Positions 25,758 through 36,884 of a DNA stretch of 64,000 nucleotides are shown here, piece by piece. The position numbers and the translations under genes are program-made. Position 1 is the stretch's first letter; every line of letters begins with the position of its first letter. This DNA comes from Burkholderia humptydooensis (lineage in GTDB: Bacteria; Pseudomonadota; Gammaproteobacteria; Burkholderiales; Burkholderiaceae), in assembly GCF_001513745.1 (NCBI RefSeq), contig NZ_CP013382.1, positions 992,001-1,056,000 of the forward strand, read 5' to 3'. The notes beneath the pieces were generated by a model that saw nothing but the letters and a program-made list of their open reading frames with translations, was not told the DNA's origin and did no database searches.

Positions 25758-25990
25758 CGACGAGAGATTGAATGTGGCTCGGCCGAAGCTGATTTGCATG
25801 GGCGAGCCGACGATGGGGCTGTCGCCGCTCTATGTCGACAGGATGTTCGAGCTGATCGACGCGATCAACAGGCAGGGCTTGACGGTGTTCATGGTCGAGC
25901 AGTACGCGAGCCTCGCGCTTCGGAGCGCGCACTACGGGTATGCATTGCAGATGGGGGGTGTCGTGCTCGATGGGGCGGCTGAGTTGTCGC
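25758..25990 (+). pseudogene. Fragment of livF (branched-chain amino acid ABC transporter ATPase)
   Basis: The frame encodes RPKLICMGEPTMGLSPLYVD, RMFELIDAINRQGLTVFMVE and QYASLALRSAHYGYALQMGG, the C-terminal third of LivF (Walker B, D-loop, switch His region). Walker B reads LICMGEP, the usual Asp being Gly, and the Walker A half is missing, so this is a non-functional remnant. It faces away from the Rieske operon and lies just outside its promoter, which suggests that a former liv operon was cut by insertion of that operon. Confidence 0.7.
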
Positions 25991-26025
25991 TGGCGTGCAG
26001 AGAGCGCCCGGCGCACGCGTTGCCG

Positions 26026-26790
26026 TTACGCCGGCTTCCCCGCCTTGCGGCTCGCCGCCGGCTCGCGCGGCGCACGCGCGCACGCCTCGTCGAGCCGCCG
26101 CATCGCGTCCGCGACGTCGCTCCGAAAGCGCACGAGCGCCGCGTTTTCCGGCGCGGGCGGCTGCAGCCCCGTCCACAACAGATCGATCAACTGCTCGGCC
26201 GTCGTCTCGGTGTCGAGCTTCCGATGGCCGAGGATCGCGTCCCACAGCACATGCTCGATCGGCCCGAACACCATCGAGCGCAGCAGGCTGAGCGGCATGT
26301 CAGCGCGCACCTGTCCCGTCGCCTGTCCGCGCGCGAGCACGTCCATCAGCGGCGCCGTGTAGCGGCGCTGCAAGGCCGCCAGCTCGTCGGCGAGCGCGTG
26401 CTGCTTCGCGCGCCCCTCGGAGAGCACGAGCGCGCAGAGGCCCGTGCCGTTCACGAGCATCAGCCGCAGATGCGTGCGGACGATGAACGCGAATTGCTGC
26501 CGCACCGATCCGTCGCGCGACATCCCCGTCTCGAACGCATCGATGATTTCGTCGTACCAATCGGCGATCACGCGCGCGCACAGCTCCCGCTTGCCGCGAA
26601 AGTAGCTGAACACCGTTGCCTCCGACACGCCGACGCGCTGCGCGATCTCCGCCGCGGTCGCGTGCTCGTAACCTTTTTCCGCGAAGACTTCGCGTCCCGC
26701 GCGCAAGATGTCCTGCACGCGCTGCTGCGACTTGCGGCCGGCGGGCGCGCGCGGCGCGTCCGCGCGGTCGGTTTTCTGAGTGGCGGTCAT
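26026..26790 (-). CDS. TetR-family regulator divergent from the liu operon
   Basis: 254 residues if it starts at MTATQKTD (26790); an alternative ATG at 26850 adds 20 residues and would place the start directly at the operator. The DNA-binding domain is clear: AGREVFAEKGYEHATAAEIA and QRVGVSEATVFSYFRGKREL at about residues 30-70. The ligand-binding domain is of the FadR/AcrR-like kind with a helix containing ALVLSEGR. It is divergent from liuA, and two matching palindromes lie in the 217-bp space, so it is the likely repressor of liuABCD and of itself, responding perhaps to an acyl-CoA of leucine breakdown. Other proteobacteria use the MerR-type LiuR instead, so this is a different control scheme. 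Confidence 0.85.
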   Translation of the reverse strand: MTATQKTDRADAPRAPAGRKSQQRVQDILRAGREVFAEKGYEHATAAEIAQRVGVSEATVFSYFRGKRELCARVIADWYDEIIDAFETGMSRDGSVRQQFAFIVRTHLRLMLVNGTGLCALVLSEGRAKQHALADELAALQRRYTAPLMDVLARGQATGQVRADMPLSLLRSMVFGPIEHVLWDAILGHRKLDTETTAEQLIDLLWTGLQPPAPENAALVRFRSDVADAMRRLDEACARAPREPAASRKAGKPA

Positions 26791-26852
26791 ATGGGTTGTC
26801 CCGCGGGGGTGTCCTGCGGCTGTCGGCGTCGTTGCGGTGTGCTCGATCATAA

Positions 26853-26867
26853 CTGAGTGGCGCTCAA
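26853..26867. promoter_or_regulatory. Palindrome 1 in the tetR-liuA region, likely TetR operator
   Basis: CTGAGTGGCGCTCAA, arms TGAG/CTCA around five bases. On the opposite strand it reads TTGAGCGCCACTCAG, which matches palindrome 2 at 11 of 15 positions. It lies next to the longer possible start of the TetR gene and just before a TTGACG (26875-26880) on the liu strand. Confidence 0.6.
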
Positions 26868-26952
26868 AAAACTATTGACGCTCGTGCGGATCAAGCGCGA
26901 AACTAGCGAAAATTTCCGCAACGTATGGCAATGAACCGGCGGACGTGTCGAT

Positions 26953-26967
26953 TTGAGCAAGACTCAA
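26953..26967. promoter_or_regulatory. Palindrome 2 in the tetR-liuA region, likely TetR operator
   Basis: TTGAGCAAGACTCAA, perfect 5-bp arms around five bases, 40 bp before the liuA ATG. Shared consensus with palindrome 1: TTGAGCnnnACTCA. Two copies in one short divergent region make chance unlikely. Confidence 0.65.
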
Positions 26968-27007
26968 TAATCGATGCGTTCGAGGACTTCCTGGAGACGG
27001 AGGAGAC

Positions 27008-28189
27008 ATGAGCAACCTGCCCGGCGTGAACTTCATGCTCGGTGAAGACATCGAGATGCTGCGCGATTCGATCGCGCATTTCGCCGCGAAGGAAATCGCG
27101 CCGCGCGCGGCCGAGGTCGATCGCACCGACCAGTTCCCGATGGACCTGTGGCGCAAGTTCGGCGAGCTGGGCGTGCTCGGGATGACGGTCGCCGAGGAGT
27201 ACGGCGGCGCGAGTCTCGGCTACACCGCGCACATGGTCGCGATGGAGGAGATCTCGCGCGCGTCGGCGTCGGTCGGGCTGTCGTATGGCGCGCATTCGAA
27301 TCTGTGCGTGAACCAGATCCACCGCAACGGCACCGAGGCGCAGAAGCGCAAGTATCTGCCGAAGCTGATCTCCGGCGAGCACATCGGCGCGCTCGCGATG
27401 AGCGAGCCGAACGCGGGCTCCGACGTCGTCAGCATGAAGCTGCGCGCGGACCGGCGCGGCGACCGCTACGTGCTGAACGGCACGAAGATGTGGATTACGA
27501 ACGGTCCGGACTGCGACACGCTCGTCGTCTATGCGAAGACCGAACCGGAGGCCGGTGCGCGCGGCATCACCGCGTTCATCGTCGAGAAGGGGATGAAGGG
27601 CTTCTCGGTCGCGCAGAAGCTCGACAAGCTCGGCATGCGCGGCTCGCATACGGGCGAGCTCGTGTTCGAGGACGTCGAGGTGCCCGAAGAGAACATCCTC
27701 GGCGAGCTGAACGGCGGCGTGAAGGTGCTGATGAGCGGTCTCGACTACGAGCGCGCGGTGCTCGCGGGCGGCCCGACGGGCATCATGGCCGCGTGTCTCG
27801 ACGCGGTCGTCCCGTACGTTCACGACCGCAAGCAGTTCGGCCAGCCGATCGGCGAATTCCAACTGATCCAGGGCAAGATCGCCGACATGTACACGACGTT
27901 CCAGGCATGCCGCGCGTATCTGTACGCGGTCGGCCGGCATCTCGATGCGGGCGGCAGCGCCCACGTGCGCCAGGTGCGCAAGGATTGCGCGGGCGTGATT
28001 CTCTACACCGCGGAAAAAGCGACGTGGATGGCGGGCGAGGCGATCCAGATCCTCGGCGGCAACGGCTACATCAACGAATATCCGGTCGGCCGCCTGTGGC
28101 GCGACGCGAAGCTCTACGAGATCGGCGCCGGCACGAGCGAGATCCGCCGGATGCTGATCGGCCGCGAGCTGTTCGCGGAAACGGCCTGA
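27008..28189 (+). CDS. liuA: Isovaleryl-CoA dehydrogenase
   Basis: 393 residues, acyl-CoA dehydrogenase fold. Seen: [17 protein letters not shown] (FAD/substrate contacts near residue 128), [17 protein letters not shown], the catalytic Glu in [13 protein letters not shown] (E248, the position typical of isovaleryl-CoA dehydrogenases, unlike the C-terminal Glu of other acyl-CoA dehydrogenases), and the C-terminal [20 protein letters not shown]. It oxidises isovaleryl-CoA to 3-methylcrotonyl-CoA and passes electrons to ETF. A strong ribosome site (GGAGGAG) precedes the ATG. First gene of the liu operon; 22 bp separate it from liuB. Confidence 0.94.
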   Translation: MSNLPGVNFMLGEDIEMLRDSIAHFAAKEIAPRAAEVDRTDQFPMDLWRKFGELGVLGMTVAEEYGGASLGYTAHMVAMEEISRASASVGLSYGAHSNLCVNQIHRNGTEAQKRKYLPKLISGEHIGALAMSEPNAGSDVVSMKLRADRRGDRYVLNGTKMWITNGPDCDTLVVYAKTEPEAGARGITAFIVEKGMKGFSVAQKLDKLGMRGSHTGELVFEDVEVPEENILGELNGGVKVLMSGLDYERAVLAGGPTGIMAACLDAVVPYVHDRKQFGQPIGEFQLIQGKIADMYTTFQACRAYLYAVGRHLDAGGSAHVRQVRKDCAGVILYTAEKATWMAGEAIQILGGNGYINEYPVGRLWRDAKLYEIGAGTSEIRRMLIGRELFAETA

Positions 28190-28211
28190 CCCTGCGCGCG
28201 GAGCCCACGCG

Positions 28212-29819
28212 ATGCCGATCATCGAATCCAAGCTGAACCCGCGTTCCGACGAATTCCGCGCGAACGCCGCGGCCCTCGAGGCGCTCGTCGCCGACCTGCG
28301 CGAGAAGATCGACCGGCTCGCGCTCGGCGGCGGGCAGGCCGCGCGCGACAAGCATCTGTCGCGCGGCAAGCTGCTGCCGCGCGAGCGGATCGCGCAACTG
28401 CTCGATCCGGGCACGCCGTTCCTCGAGCTGTCGCAACTCGCCGCATACGGGATGTACAACGACGACGCGCCGGGCGCGGGCATCGTCACCGGCATCGGCA
28501 GGATCGCCGGCCGCGAGTGCGTGATCGTCTGCAACGACGCGACGGTCAAGGGCGGCACCTACTACCCGGTCACCGTGAAGAAGCACGTGCGCGCGCAGGA
28601 GATCGCGGCCGAGAACCGGCTGCCGTGCGTGTACCTCGTCGATTCGGGCGGCGCGAACCTGCCGAATCAGGACGACGTGTTTCCCGACCGCGACCACTTC
28701 GGCCGGATCTTCTTCAATCAGGCGAACCTGTCGGCGGCGGGCATCGCGCAGATCGCGGTGGTGATGGGCTCGTGCACCGCGGGCGGCGCGTACGTGCCCG
28801 CGATGAGCGACGAGTCGATCATCGTCAGGAACCAGGGCACGATCTTTCTCGGCGGGCCGCCGCTCGTGAAGGCCGCGACGGGCGAGGAAGTGAGCGCCGA
28901 GGATCTCGGCGGCGGCGACGTGCACACGCGCCTGTCCGGCGTCGCCGATCATCTCGCGCAGAACGACGCGCACGCGCTCGCGATCGCGCGCACGATCGTC
29001 GGCAACCTGGGCGCGCGCCACGGCGCGTCGCTTGCGATGCGCGAGCCGCTGCCGCCGCGCTACGACGCGAAGAGCCTGTACGGCGTGATTCCCGTCGATA
29101 CGAGGAAGCCGTTCGACGTGCGCGAGGTGATCGCGCGGATCGTCGACGATTCGGCGTTCGACGAATTCAAGGCGCGCTACGGCACGACGCTCGTCACGGG
29201 CTTCGCGCACATCTGGGGGCACCCGGTCGGGATCGTCGCGAACAACGGCATTCTGTTCTCCGAATCGGCGACGAAGGGCGCGCACTTCATCGAGCTGTGC
29301 TGCCAGCGCAAGACTCCGCTCGTGTTCCTGCAGAACATCACGGGCTTCATGGTCGGCCGCAAGTACGAGAACGAGGGCATCGCGCGCCACGGCGCGAAGA
29401 TGGTGACGGCCGTGTCGACCGCGAAGGTGCCGAAGTTCACGGTGATCATCGGCGGCTCGTTCGGCGCGGGCAACTACGGGATGTGCGGCCGCGCGTTCGG
29501 CCCGCGCTTTTTATGGATGTGGCCGAACGCGCGGATTTCGGTGATGGGCGGCGAGCAGGCGGCGTCGGTGCTCGCGACCGTGCGCCGCGACGGGATCGAG
29601 GCGAAGGGCGGCGAATGGTCGGCGCAGGACGAGGAGGCGTTCAAGCAGCCGATTCGCGACCAGTACGAGCGCCAGGGCCATCCGTACTACGCGAGCGCGC
29701 GCCTGTGGGACGACGGCGTGATCGACCCCGCGCAGACGCGCGACGTGCTGGGCCTCGGCCTTGCCGCCGCCATGAACGCGCCGATCGAGGACACGCGCTT
29801 CGGCGTGTTCCGGATGTGA
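28212..29819 (+). CDS. liuB: Methylcrotonyl-CoA carboxylase, carboxyltransferase (beta) subunit
   Basis: 535 residues. The carboxyltransferase fold appears as two crotonase-like halves with the oxyanion Gly-rich motifs: [16 protein letters not shown] ([19 protein letters not shown]), then [17 protein letters not shown], and in the second half [17 protein letters not shown] and [16 protein letters not shown]. It transfers CO2 from biotin on LiuD to 3-methylcrotonyl-CoA, making 3-methylglutaconyl-Co[16 protein letters not shown] and the overall length fit the methylcrotonyl enzyme rather than the propionyl-CoA one, and the operon confirms it. Confidence 0.95.
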   Translation: MPIIESKLNPRSDEFRANAAALEALVADLREKIDRLALGGGQAARDKHLSRGKLLPRERIAQLLDPGTPFLELSQLAAYGMYNDDAPGAGIVTGIGRIAGRECVIVCNDATVKGGTYYPVTVKKHVRAQEIAAENRLPCVYLVDSGGANLPNQDDVFPDRDHFGRIFFNQANLSAAGIAQIAVVMGSCTAGGAYVPAMSDESIIVRNQGTIFLGGPPLVKAATGEEVSAEDLGGGDVHTRLSGVADHLAQNDAHALAIARTIVGNLGARHGASLAMREPLPPRYDAKSLYGVIPVDTRKPFDVREVIARIVDDSAFDEFKARYGTTLVTGFAHIWGHPVGIVANNGILFSESATKGAHFIELCCQRKTPLVFLQNITGFMVGRKYENEGIARHGAKMVTAVSTAKVPKFTVIIGGSFGAGNYGMCGRAFGPRFLWMWPNARISVMGGEQAASVLATVRRDGIEAKGGEWSAQDEEAFKQPIRDQYERQGHPYYASARLWDDGVIDPAQTRDVLGLGLAAAMNAPIEDTRFGVFRM

Positions 29820-29836
29820 CGCATGCAAAGGAGCCG

Positions 29837-30625
29837 ATGATGCGCTACGAAACGATCGAAGTGACCGACGACGGCCGTGTCGCGACCGTCACGCTCGCGC
29901 GCCCCGACGTGCGCAATGCGTTCAACGAGACGATGATCGCCGAGCTGACCACCGCGTTCGACCGGATCGACGCGCATGCGTCGCTGCGCGCGGTCGTGCT
30001 CGCCGCGCGCGGCCCCGCGTTCTGCGCGGGCGCGGACCTGAACTGGATGAAGAAGATGGCGGGCTTCTCCGACGACGAGAACCGCGCCGACGCGCGCCGG
30101 CTCGCGCGGATGCTCGATGCGGTCTACCGCTGCGCGAAGCCCGTGATCGCGCGCGTGCACGGCGACGCTTACGCGGGCGGCGTCGGGCTCGTCGCCGCGT
30201 GCGACATCGCGATCGCCGCCGAGGACGTGAAGTTCTGCCTGTCCGAGGCGCGTCTCGGGCTGATCCCGGCGACGATCGCGCCTTACGTCGTGCGCGCGAT
30301 GGGCGAGCGCGCCGCGCGCCGCTATTTCGCGACGGCCGAGGCGTTCGACTGCGCGAAGGCCGCGCAGCTCGGCTTCGTGCACGAGCGCGTGCCGGCCGGC
30401 GCGCTCGATGCGAGTGTCGCGAAGCTCGCCGAAGCGCTGTGCGCGAACGGCCCGCAGGCGGTGCGTGCGTGCAAGACGCTCGTGCGTGACGTCGCGGGCC
30501 GCGCGCTCGACGCCGCGCTGATCGAGCAGACCGCCGGCTGGATCGCGAAGACGCGCGCGGGCGCGGAGGCGCGCGAAGGCGTCGCGTCGTTCCTCGAGAA
30601 GCGCACGCCGTCGTGGCGCGCGTGA
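29837..30625 (+). CDS. liuC: Methylglutaconyl-CoA hydratase (enoyl-CoA hydratase family)
   Basis: 262 residues; two consecutive ATGs (29837, 29840) follow AAAGGAG and either could start the protein. Crotonase fold: FCAGADLNWMKKMAG with the oxyanion-hole loop near residue 62, then RVHGDAYAGGVGLVAACDIA near 105, and the Glu-bearing CLSEARLGLIPATIAPYVV near 132. ADLNWM is typical of methylglutaconyl-CoA hydratases (AUH/LiuC). It hydrates 3-methylglutaconyl-CoA to HMG-CoA. Lies between liuB and liuD; a 124-bp gap precedes liuD. Confidence 0.92.
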   Translation: MMRYETIEVTDDGRVATVTLARPDVRNAFNETMIAELTTAFDRIDAHASLRAVVLAARGPAFCAGADLNWMKKMAGFSDDENRADARRLARMLDAVYRCAKPVIARVHGDAYAGGVGLVAACDIAIAAEDVKFCLSEARLGLIPATIAPYVVRAMGERAARRYFATAEAFDCAKAAQLGFVHERVPAGALDASVAKLAEALCANGPQAVRACKTLVRDVAGRALDAALIEQTAGWIAKTRAGAEAREGVASFLEKRTPSWRA

Positions 30626-30749
30626 TCCCGGCGTCGGCCGTCGGCCGCCGCGCGTCGCCACGGCGTGCGGCGATGGCCGTGACGCAGCGCGCCGCGCGAC
30701 CCGCGCGCCGAACCGAATCCGTTACCGATTTCCCGTTTCCCGACTCATC

Positions 30750-32750
<2,001 letters not shown>

Positions 32751-32877
32751 GCGGCGCGGCGCACGTTAACGATATCTGACAGTCCGGTCACGGGATGTCC
32801 GCTAGACTCGAATCCTGGTGCGGGCGGCGGCGCCGCGCGTGCGCTACACTGCGTAATTCCCTTCCCTCCGGCATGCA

Positions 32878-34020
32878 ATGACATCCCCTGTCGATTTGAA
32901 CGGCCTGCGCATCGGTATCACGATCGGTCTGCGCGAGCCGAACGAGAGCCTTTGGATCAACGGCATCAAGCAGAACGCGCTGTTTCTCGCGAAGCTGCTG
33001 ATGAAATCGTCGCGCGGCTATCGGGTGACGATCGTCAACACGACCGGCGTGCCGATCACCGACGCGCTGCCGTGGGACCGCCGGATCTTCGACACCCGCT
33101 CGTTCACCGACATGAAGGATTCGCTCGACGTGCTGATCGAGCTCGGCGGCCAGATCGACGGCGAGCAGACCGCTTACCTGAAGGCGCGCGGCGTGAAGCT
33201 CGTCAGCTACTGCTGCGGCTTCGAGTACATCCACGCGACGCAGTCGATCCTGTTCGGCCGCCGGATGTGGGAAACGCTCTTCATCAACCGCGGCTACGAC
33301 GAGATCTGGGCAATTCCGCAGATCGCGCCGTCGTCGCTGCCGTTCCTGCAATCGCTGCGGCGCGCCCCAGGGCGCGTCGTGCCGTTCGTCTGGGACCCGA
33401 TGTTCCTCGCCGAGCGCACGCGCCTCATGCACGAGCGCGGTGAGTACCGGCCGAGCGGCAAGCGCGCGAAGCGGCTCACGGTGATGGAGCCGAACCACGA
33501 CGTCGTCAAGTTCTGCGTGTATCCGATGCTGATCATCGACGAAGCGTATCGGCGCGACCCGGACGCGATCGCGTTCACGCACGTGACGAACGCCGACCGG
33601 CTCGCGCGCGACAGCCCGGAATTCGTGATGCTGATGAATTATCTGGAGGTCGTCCGCGCGAGCAAGGCGAGCTTCGTCGGCCGCTTCGATACGCCGACCT
33701 TCCTCGCCGAGCATACGGACGTCGTCGTGTCGCACCAGTGGGAGAACCCGCTCAACTACTTCTATTTCGACGTCTGCTGGCAGGGCTATCCGCTCGTCCA
33801 CAACGCGCATCTCGTGCCGGACATCGGCTACTACTATCCGGACAACGACGTGCAGACGGGCACGGAAGCGCTGATGCGCGTGCTGCGCGAGCACGACGAC
33901 GACTGGGAAGGCTACGCGGCGCGGCAGCGCAGCCTGCTGCGCCGCTATACGTCGAAGAATCCGACGCTCGTCGCCGAATACGACACGCTGCTCGCGAATC
34001 TCGTCAACAACGGGCGCTGA
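32878..34020 (+). CDS. DUF2827 family protein, copy 1 (putative glycosyltransferase)
   Basis: 380 residues, cytoplasmic. Like its two paralogues in this locus it starts with a short strand (LRIGITIGLREPNESLWING) containing the ENG/INGIxQN pattern, has a central VMEPNHDVVKFCVYPMLI segment, and ends with SHQWENPLNYFYFDVCW, GYPLVHNAHL and GYYYPDND. Two Rossmann-like halves with the conserved His, Glu and Asn in the second half look like a GT-B glycosyltransferase, but no activity is known to me. It is convergent with the DUF4019 gene (24 bp between stops), opposite to the operon with the two other copies, and is the most divergent of the three (CWQGYPLVHN against LYGGYPLVHN). Likely role: part of an adhesin glycosylation system. 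Confidence 0.75.
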   Translation: MTSPVDLNGLRIGITIGLREPNESLWINGIKQNALFLAKLLMKSSRGYRVTIVNTTGVPITDALPWDRRIFDTRSFTDMKDSLDVLIELGGQIDGEQTAYLKARGVKLVSYCCGFEYIHATQSILFGRRMWETLFINRGYDEIWAIPQIAPSSLPFLQSLRRAPGRVVPFVWDPMFLAERTRLMHERGEYRPSGKRAKRLTVMEPNHDVVKFCVYPMLIIDEAYRRDPDAIAFTHVTNADRLARDSPEFVMLMNYLEVVRASKASFVGRFDTPTFLAEHTDVVVSHQWENPLNYFYFDVCWQGYPLVHNAHLVPDIGYYYPDNDVQTGTEALMRVLREHDDDWEGYAARQRSLLRRYTSKNPTLVAEYDTLLANLVNNGR

Positions 34021-34044
34021 CGCGCCTCGCGCCGCCTATTCCAC

Positions 34045-34512
34045 CTATTGCCCCGCGAGGGCCGGCGCCACGCCTTGCTGCTGCCGCGGCGCATACGAGA
34101 CGAGGCGCCACTGGCCGTCGCTTTCCCGCCGCAAGCTCAGCTTCTCGAACACGACCTTGCCGCCTTGCAGCGTCGTCGTGAAATCGACGTTCGCGTACAG
34201 CCCGTCCGGCACGTCCTTCGTGTTCGCGAACTGAATCAGCATGATGTCCGACCAGCCTCGCCGCGCGACCGCGCCGAGCGGCGCGCGCAGCCGGCGCGTG
34301 TCGTCGGCGAAGCGCTGCGCGGTGGACTTGCTCCTGACGAAAGCGGCGCAATCTTTCCACATGTCGTCGAAGCGGCCTTCGTCGATCTGCTTCAGCACGT
34401 TCTCGGCGCTTTGCAGCACCCCATCGGGGGACGGGCTCGTTTGCGCGTGAGCGAGCGCGCCCGCGGCCAGCAGCGCGCCTGCGGCCGCGCATCGAGCGAC
34501 GATTTTCTTCAA
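34045..34512 (-). CDS. DUF4019 family exported protein, TTG start
   Basis: 155 residues. The start is a TTG at 34512: a perfect AGGAGGT ribosome site stands five bases before it, the next residues (KKIVARCAAAGALLAAGALA) form a signal peptide cut after AHA, and no ATG gives this protein. The mature part has the DUF4019 pattern: an acidic start, DEGRFDDMWKDCAAFVRSK near residue 48, LRAPLGAVARRGWSD, then a beta sheet ending WRLVSYAPR. The fold is expected to be NTF2-like and periplasmic, with no known reaction. It is the last gene of the glycosyltransferase/DUF2827 operon, 47 bp after copy 2. Confidence 0.75.
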   Translation of the reverse strand: MKKIVARCAAAGALLAAGALAHAQTSPSPDGVLQSAENVLKQIDEGRFDDMWKDCAAFVRSKSTAQRFADDTRRLRAPLGAVARRGWSDIMLIQFANTKDVPDGLYANVDFTTTLQGGKVVFEKLSLRRESDGQWRLVSYAPRQQQGVAPALAGQ

Positions 34513-34559
34513 GGTGACCTCCTGGTTGAAACCGGGCAATGCGGCGGGCGCGGCCGGGC

Positions 34560-35708
34560 TTACCGGTACAGCGCGGCGATCGCCTCCGTATAGGCGGCGA
34601 CGTTCTCCGGGCGGTAGATGCTGACCGAATCCAGAACCTGCCGCGACTGCTCGCGATACGCGTCGAGGTTCGCGTCGTGCTCGCGGAACGCCTTCAGCAA
34701 CTGGCGGCCGCCTTCCTGGCAGTCGAAATCCGGATAGAAATAGCCGGCGCGGCCGAGGTACGGCGAGTTGTGAACGAGCGGATAGCCGCCGTACAGCAGC
34801 TCGTAGTACAGGTAGTTCTGCGCGTTTTCCCACGTGTGCGACACGACCGCGTCGCCATAGGCCGCCATGAACTCGTAGACCGCGAAGCGTCCCTCGAACG
34901 TCGTGAGCCCGTGGTCGACGATGTCGAGGCTGCGCGCGAAGTGGACGAACGTCGTGTGCTCCTTCATGTGCAGCGTGTTGCACACGCGCACGAATTCGAC
35001 GAAGCTCGGCTGCGCCCGATACGCTTCTTCGGCGACGAGCATCGGCACGATGCTCGTCTTCACCATGCAGATGTTCGGCTCGAACATCGCCACGCGCCAG
35101 CGCGGCTTGCCCGGCTTGTAGCCGAATTCGAGGCCCGGGCCGAGCGTTGCGCGCGCCTTGTCGAACAGGAGCGGATGCCAGATGTGCGGGACGATCGTCA
35201 CCGGGCTGCGCAGCCCCGATTCGAGATAGTGCCCGCACGAGTGCTCGAACTCGGGAATCGTCCACACGCCATCGTAGCGCGCGCCGGAGAACAGGAAGCC
35301 GGACGGCTTGTCGAAGATCGCGCGCTCGATGTCGATCACGTAGTCGTTGCCGACGCGCATCGTCACGACCTTGCCGCCGCGCCGCCGATACTCGGCGATC
35401 CAGCCGGCGTTGAACTGCGCGCTCATTTCGATCAGCACGTCGCAGCGCGTCATCGCCTCGTCCATCGAGATGAGCGGCACGTTCCATTCGCCGAGCATCA
35501 GTTGCGGATCGGCGTCGCTCGTGCCGCCGTTGACCATCACCGCTTCGGCGACGAGCGGCGACTGGCGCAGCAGCAGCACGAGCAGCAGGCAGTTCTGGAA
35601 GATGCCGTTCTCCCACAGCGACTGGCCGGCGCCGCGCACGAACAGCGACACGCCGACGACGACGCGCTTGCCGCCGTTCGGCACGTCATGGGCGGTGGTT
35701 TCGGACAT
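34560..35708 (-). CDS. DUF2827 family protein, copy 2 (putative glycosyltransferase)
   Basis: 382 residues, ATG at 35708. Shares with copy 3 ENGIxQN near residue 33, a central FEPNICMVKTSIVPMLVAEE, LHMKEHTTFVHFARSLDIV, and the C-terminal HTWENAQNYLYYELLYGG, YPLVHNSP and GYFYPDFD. Copies 2 and 3 are plainly closer to each other than to copy 1, so they arose by a local duplication. Operon member: 21 bp after copy 3, 47 bp before the DUF4019 gene. Family function unknown; GT-B-like fold inferred. Confidence 0.75.
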   Translation of the reverse strand: MSETTAHDVPNGGKRVVVGVSLFVRGAGQSLWENGIFQNCLLLVLLLRQSPLVAEAVMVNGGTSDADPQLMLGEWNVPLISMDEAMTRCDVLIEMSAQFNAGWIAEYRRRGGKVVTMRVGNDYVIDIERAIFDKPSGFLFSGARYDGVWTIPEFEHSCGHYLESGLRSPVTIVPHIWHPLLFDKARATLGPGLEFGYKPGKPRWRVAMFEPNICMVKTSIVPMLVAEEAYRAQPSFVEFVRVCNTLHMKEHTTFVHFARSLDIVDHGLTTFEGRFAVYEFMAAYGDAVVSHTWENAQNYLYYELLYGGYPLVHNSPYLGRAGYFYPDFDCQEGGRQLLKAFREHDANLDAYREQSRQVLDSVSIYRPENVAAYTEAIAALYR

Positions 35709-35729
35709 GCGTTTTTCTCCGGGAAAGGC

Positions 35730-36884
35730 TCAGGCGAACAGACGCGCGACGTAAGCGTCGAGGTTGCTGCGATTGTCGATCGACACGCTGTGCAGCAGCG
35801 CGTCGGCGTGGCGGCGATAGTCGTCGAGATGCGCGTCGTGATGACGCCACGCGTGCAGCAGCGCGCGGCCGCCCGCGGCGGAATCGAATTCCGGGTAGTA
35901 GTAGCCGGCGTCGCCGAGCAGCGGCGAGTTGTGCACGAGCGGGTAGCCGCCGTACAGCACGTCGTAGTACAGATAGTTCTGCGGGTTTTCCCACTGGTGC
36001 GAGATCACCGCGTCGCCGTGCTGCGCGAGGAACGACGGCAGATCGATGCGCGGCTCGAAGGTCGCCTTGTGCTCGCGCACGAGATCGAGACTGTTCGCGA
36101 AGTGGACGAAGGTCGCGTGCTCCTTCATGTGCAGCGAGTTCACGACGAACAGGTGCTCGACCGCGTCGGGCTGCGCGCGGTGGAACTCGTCGGCGGCGAG
36201 CATCGGGTAGTGGCTCGTCTTCACGACCGAGATGTTCGGCTCGAGGATCGACAGCCGCCATTTCGCGCGGCCCGGCGCATAGCCGAAGCGCAGGCCCTCG
36301 GCTTCGAGCTGGCGCGCGCGGCGCCCGATGAAGTACGGCGACCAGATGTGCGGCACGACGTGCACCGGCGCGCGCGTGAGCGTGCGCAGCAGCGGCGCGT
36401 CGATCTTCTCCGATTTCGGCAGGATCCACACTTCGTCGAACGGCCCGCCGTTGAAGATGTGGCCCGACGGCCGGTTGAACATCGGCGTCTCGCAGAGCCC
36501 GCTGTACGTGTGGCCGACGAAGCAGACGACGAGCTTCTTGCCGAGCGCCTTCATGTACTTGAGCCAGTCGACGGGCAGTTGCGCGCCCATCTCGATCACG
36601 ACGTCGAGCGCGTGCGACACGTCGCGCGGCTGCACGAGCGGCACGTCGAGGCCGCCGAGATCGAGGCCGGCGGGCAACGCCTTCGCGTCGCCGCCGTTCA
36701 GGAAGTAGACCGGGCCGATCCGGTCCGACTGCTTGAGCATCATCGCGAGGAACGCAATGTTCTGATGAATGCCGTTTTCCCAGATTGCCTGGCCGTCGCG
36801 GGCGAAGAGCGAGATGCCGACGGCGAGGCGCTTGCCGGGCGCGTCGCGCGGCCCGGCTGACGAAGAGTGGATGGAATCGATCAC
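35730..36884 (-). CDS. DUF2827 family protein, copy 3 (putative glycosyltransferase)
   Basis: 384 residues, starting with GTG at 36884. The start overlaps the stop of the YadA-anchor gene (GTGA), so translation is coupled to that gene. Motifs as in copy 2: ENGIHQNIAFLAMML near residue 35, LEPNISVVKTSHYPMLAADE, LHMKEHATFVHFANSLDLV, HQWENPQNYLYYDVLYGG, GYYYPEFD. The coupling of a putative glycosyltransferase to a piece of adhesin anchor is the strongest local hint that these proteins serve the trimeric autotransporter encoded 2.5 kb away. Confidence 0.75.
   Translation of the reverse strand: MIDSIHSSSAGPRDAPGKRLAVGISLFARDGQAIWENGIHQNIAFLAMMLKQSDRIGPVYFLNGGDAKALPAGLDLGGLDVPLVQPRDVSHALDVVIEMGAQLPVDWLKYMKALGKKLVVCFVGHTYSGLCETPMFNRPSGHIFNGGPFDEVWILPKSEKIDAPLLRTLTRAPVHVVPHIWSPYFIGRRARQLEAEGLRFGYAPGRAKWRLSILEPNISVVKTSHYPMLAADEFHRAQPDAVEHLFVVNSLHMKEHATFVHFANSLDLVREHKATFEPRIDLPSFLAQHGDAVISHQWENPQNYLYYDVLYGGYPLVHNSPLLGDAGYYYPEFDSAAGGRALLHAWRHHDAHLDDYRRHADALLHSVSIDNRSNLDAYVARLFA

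Noticed and set aside
34045..35616. Single 523-codon frame over the DUF4019 and part of DUF2827 copy 2
   Set aside because: Only its last 155 codons, from the TTG at 34512, are real; the rest is out of frame with the DUF2827 gene.
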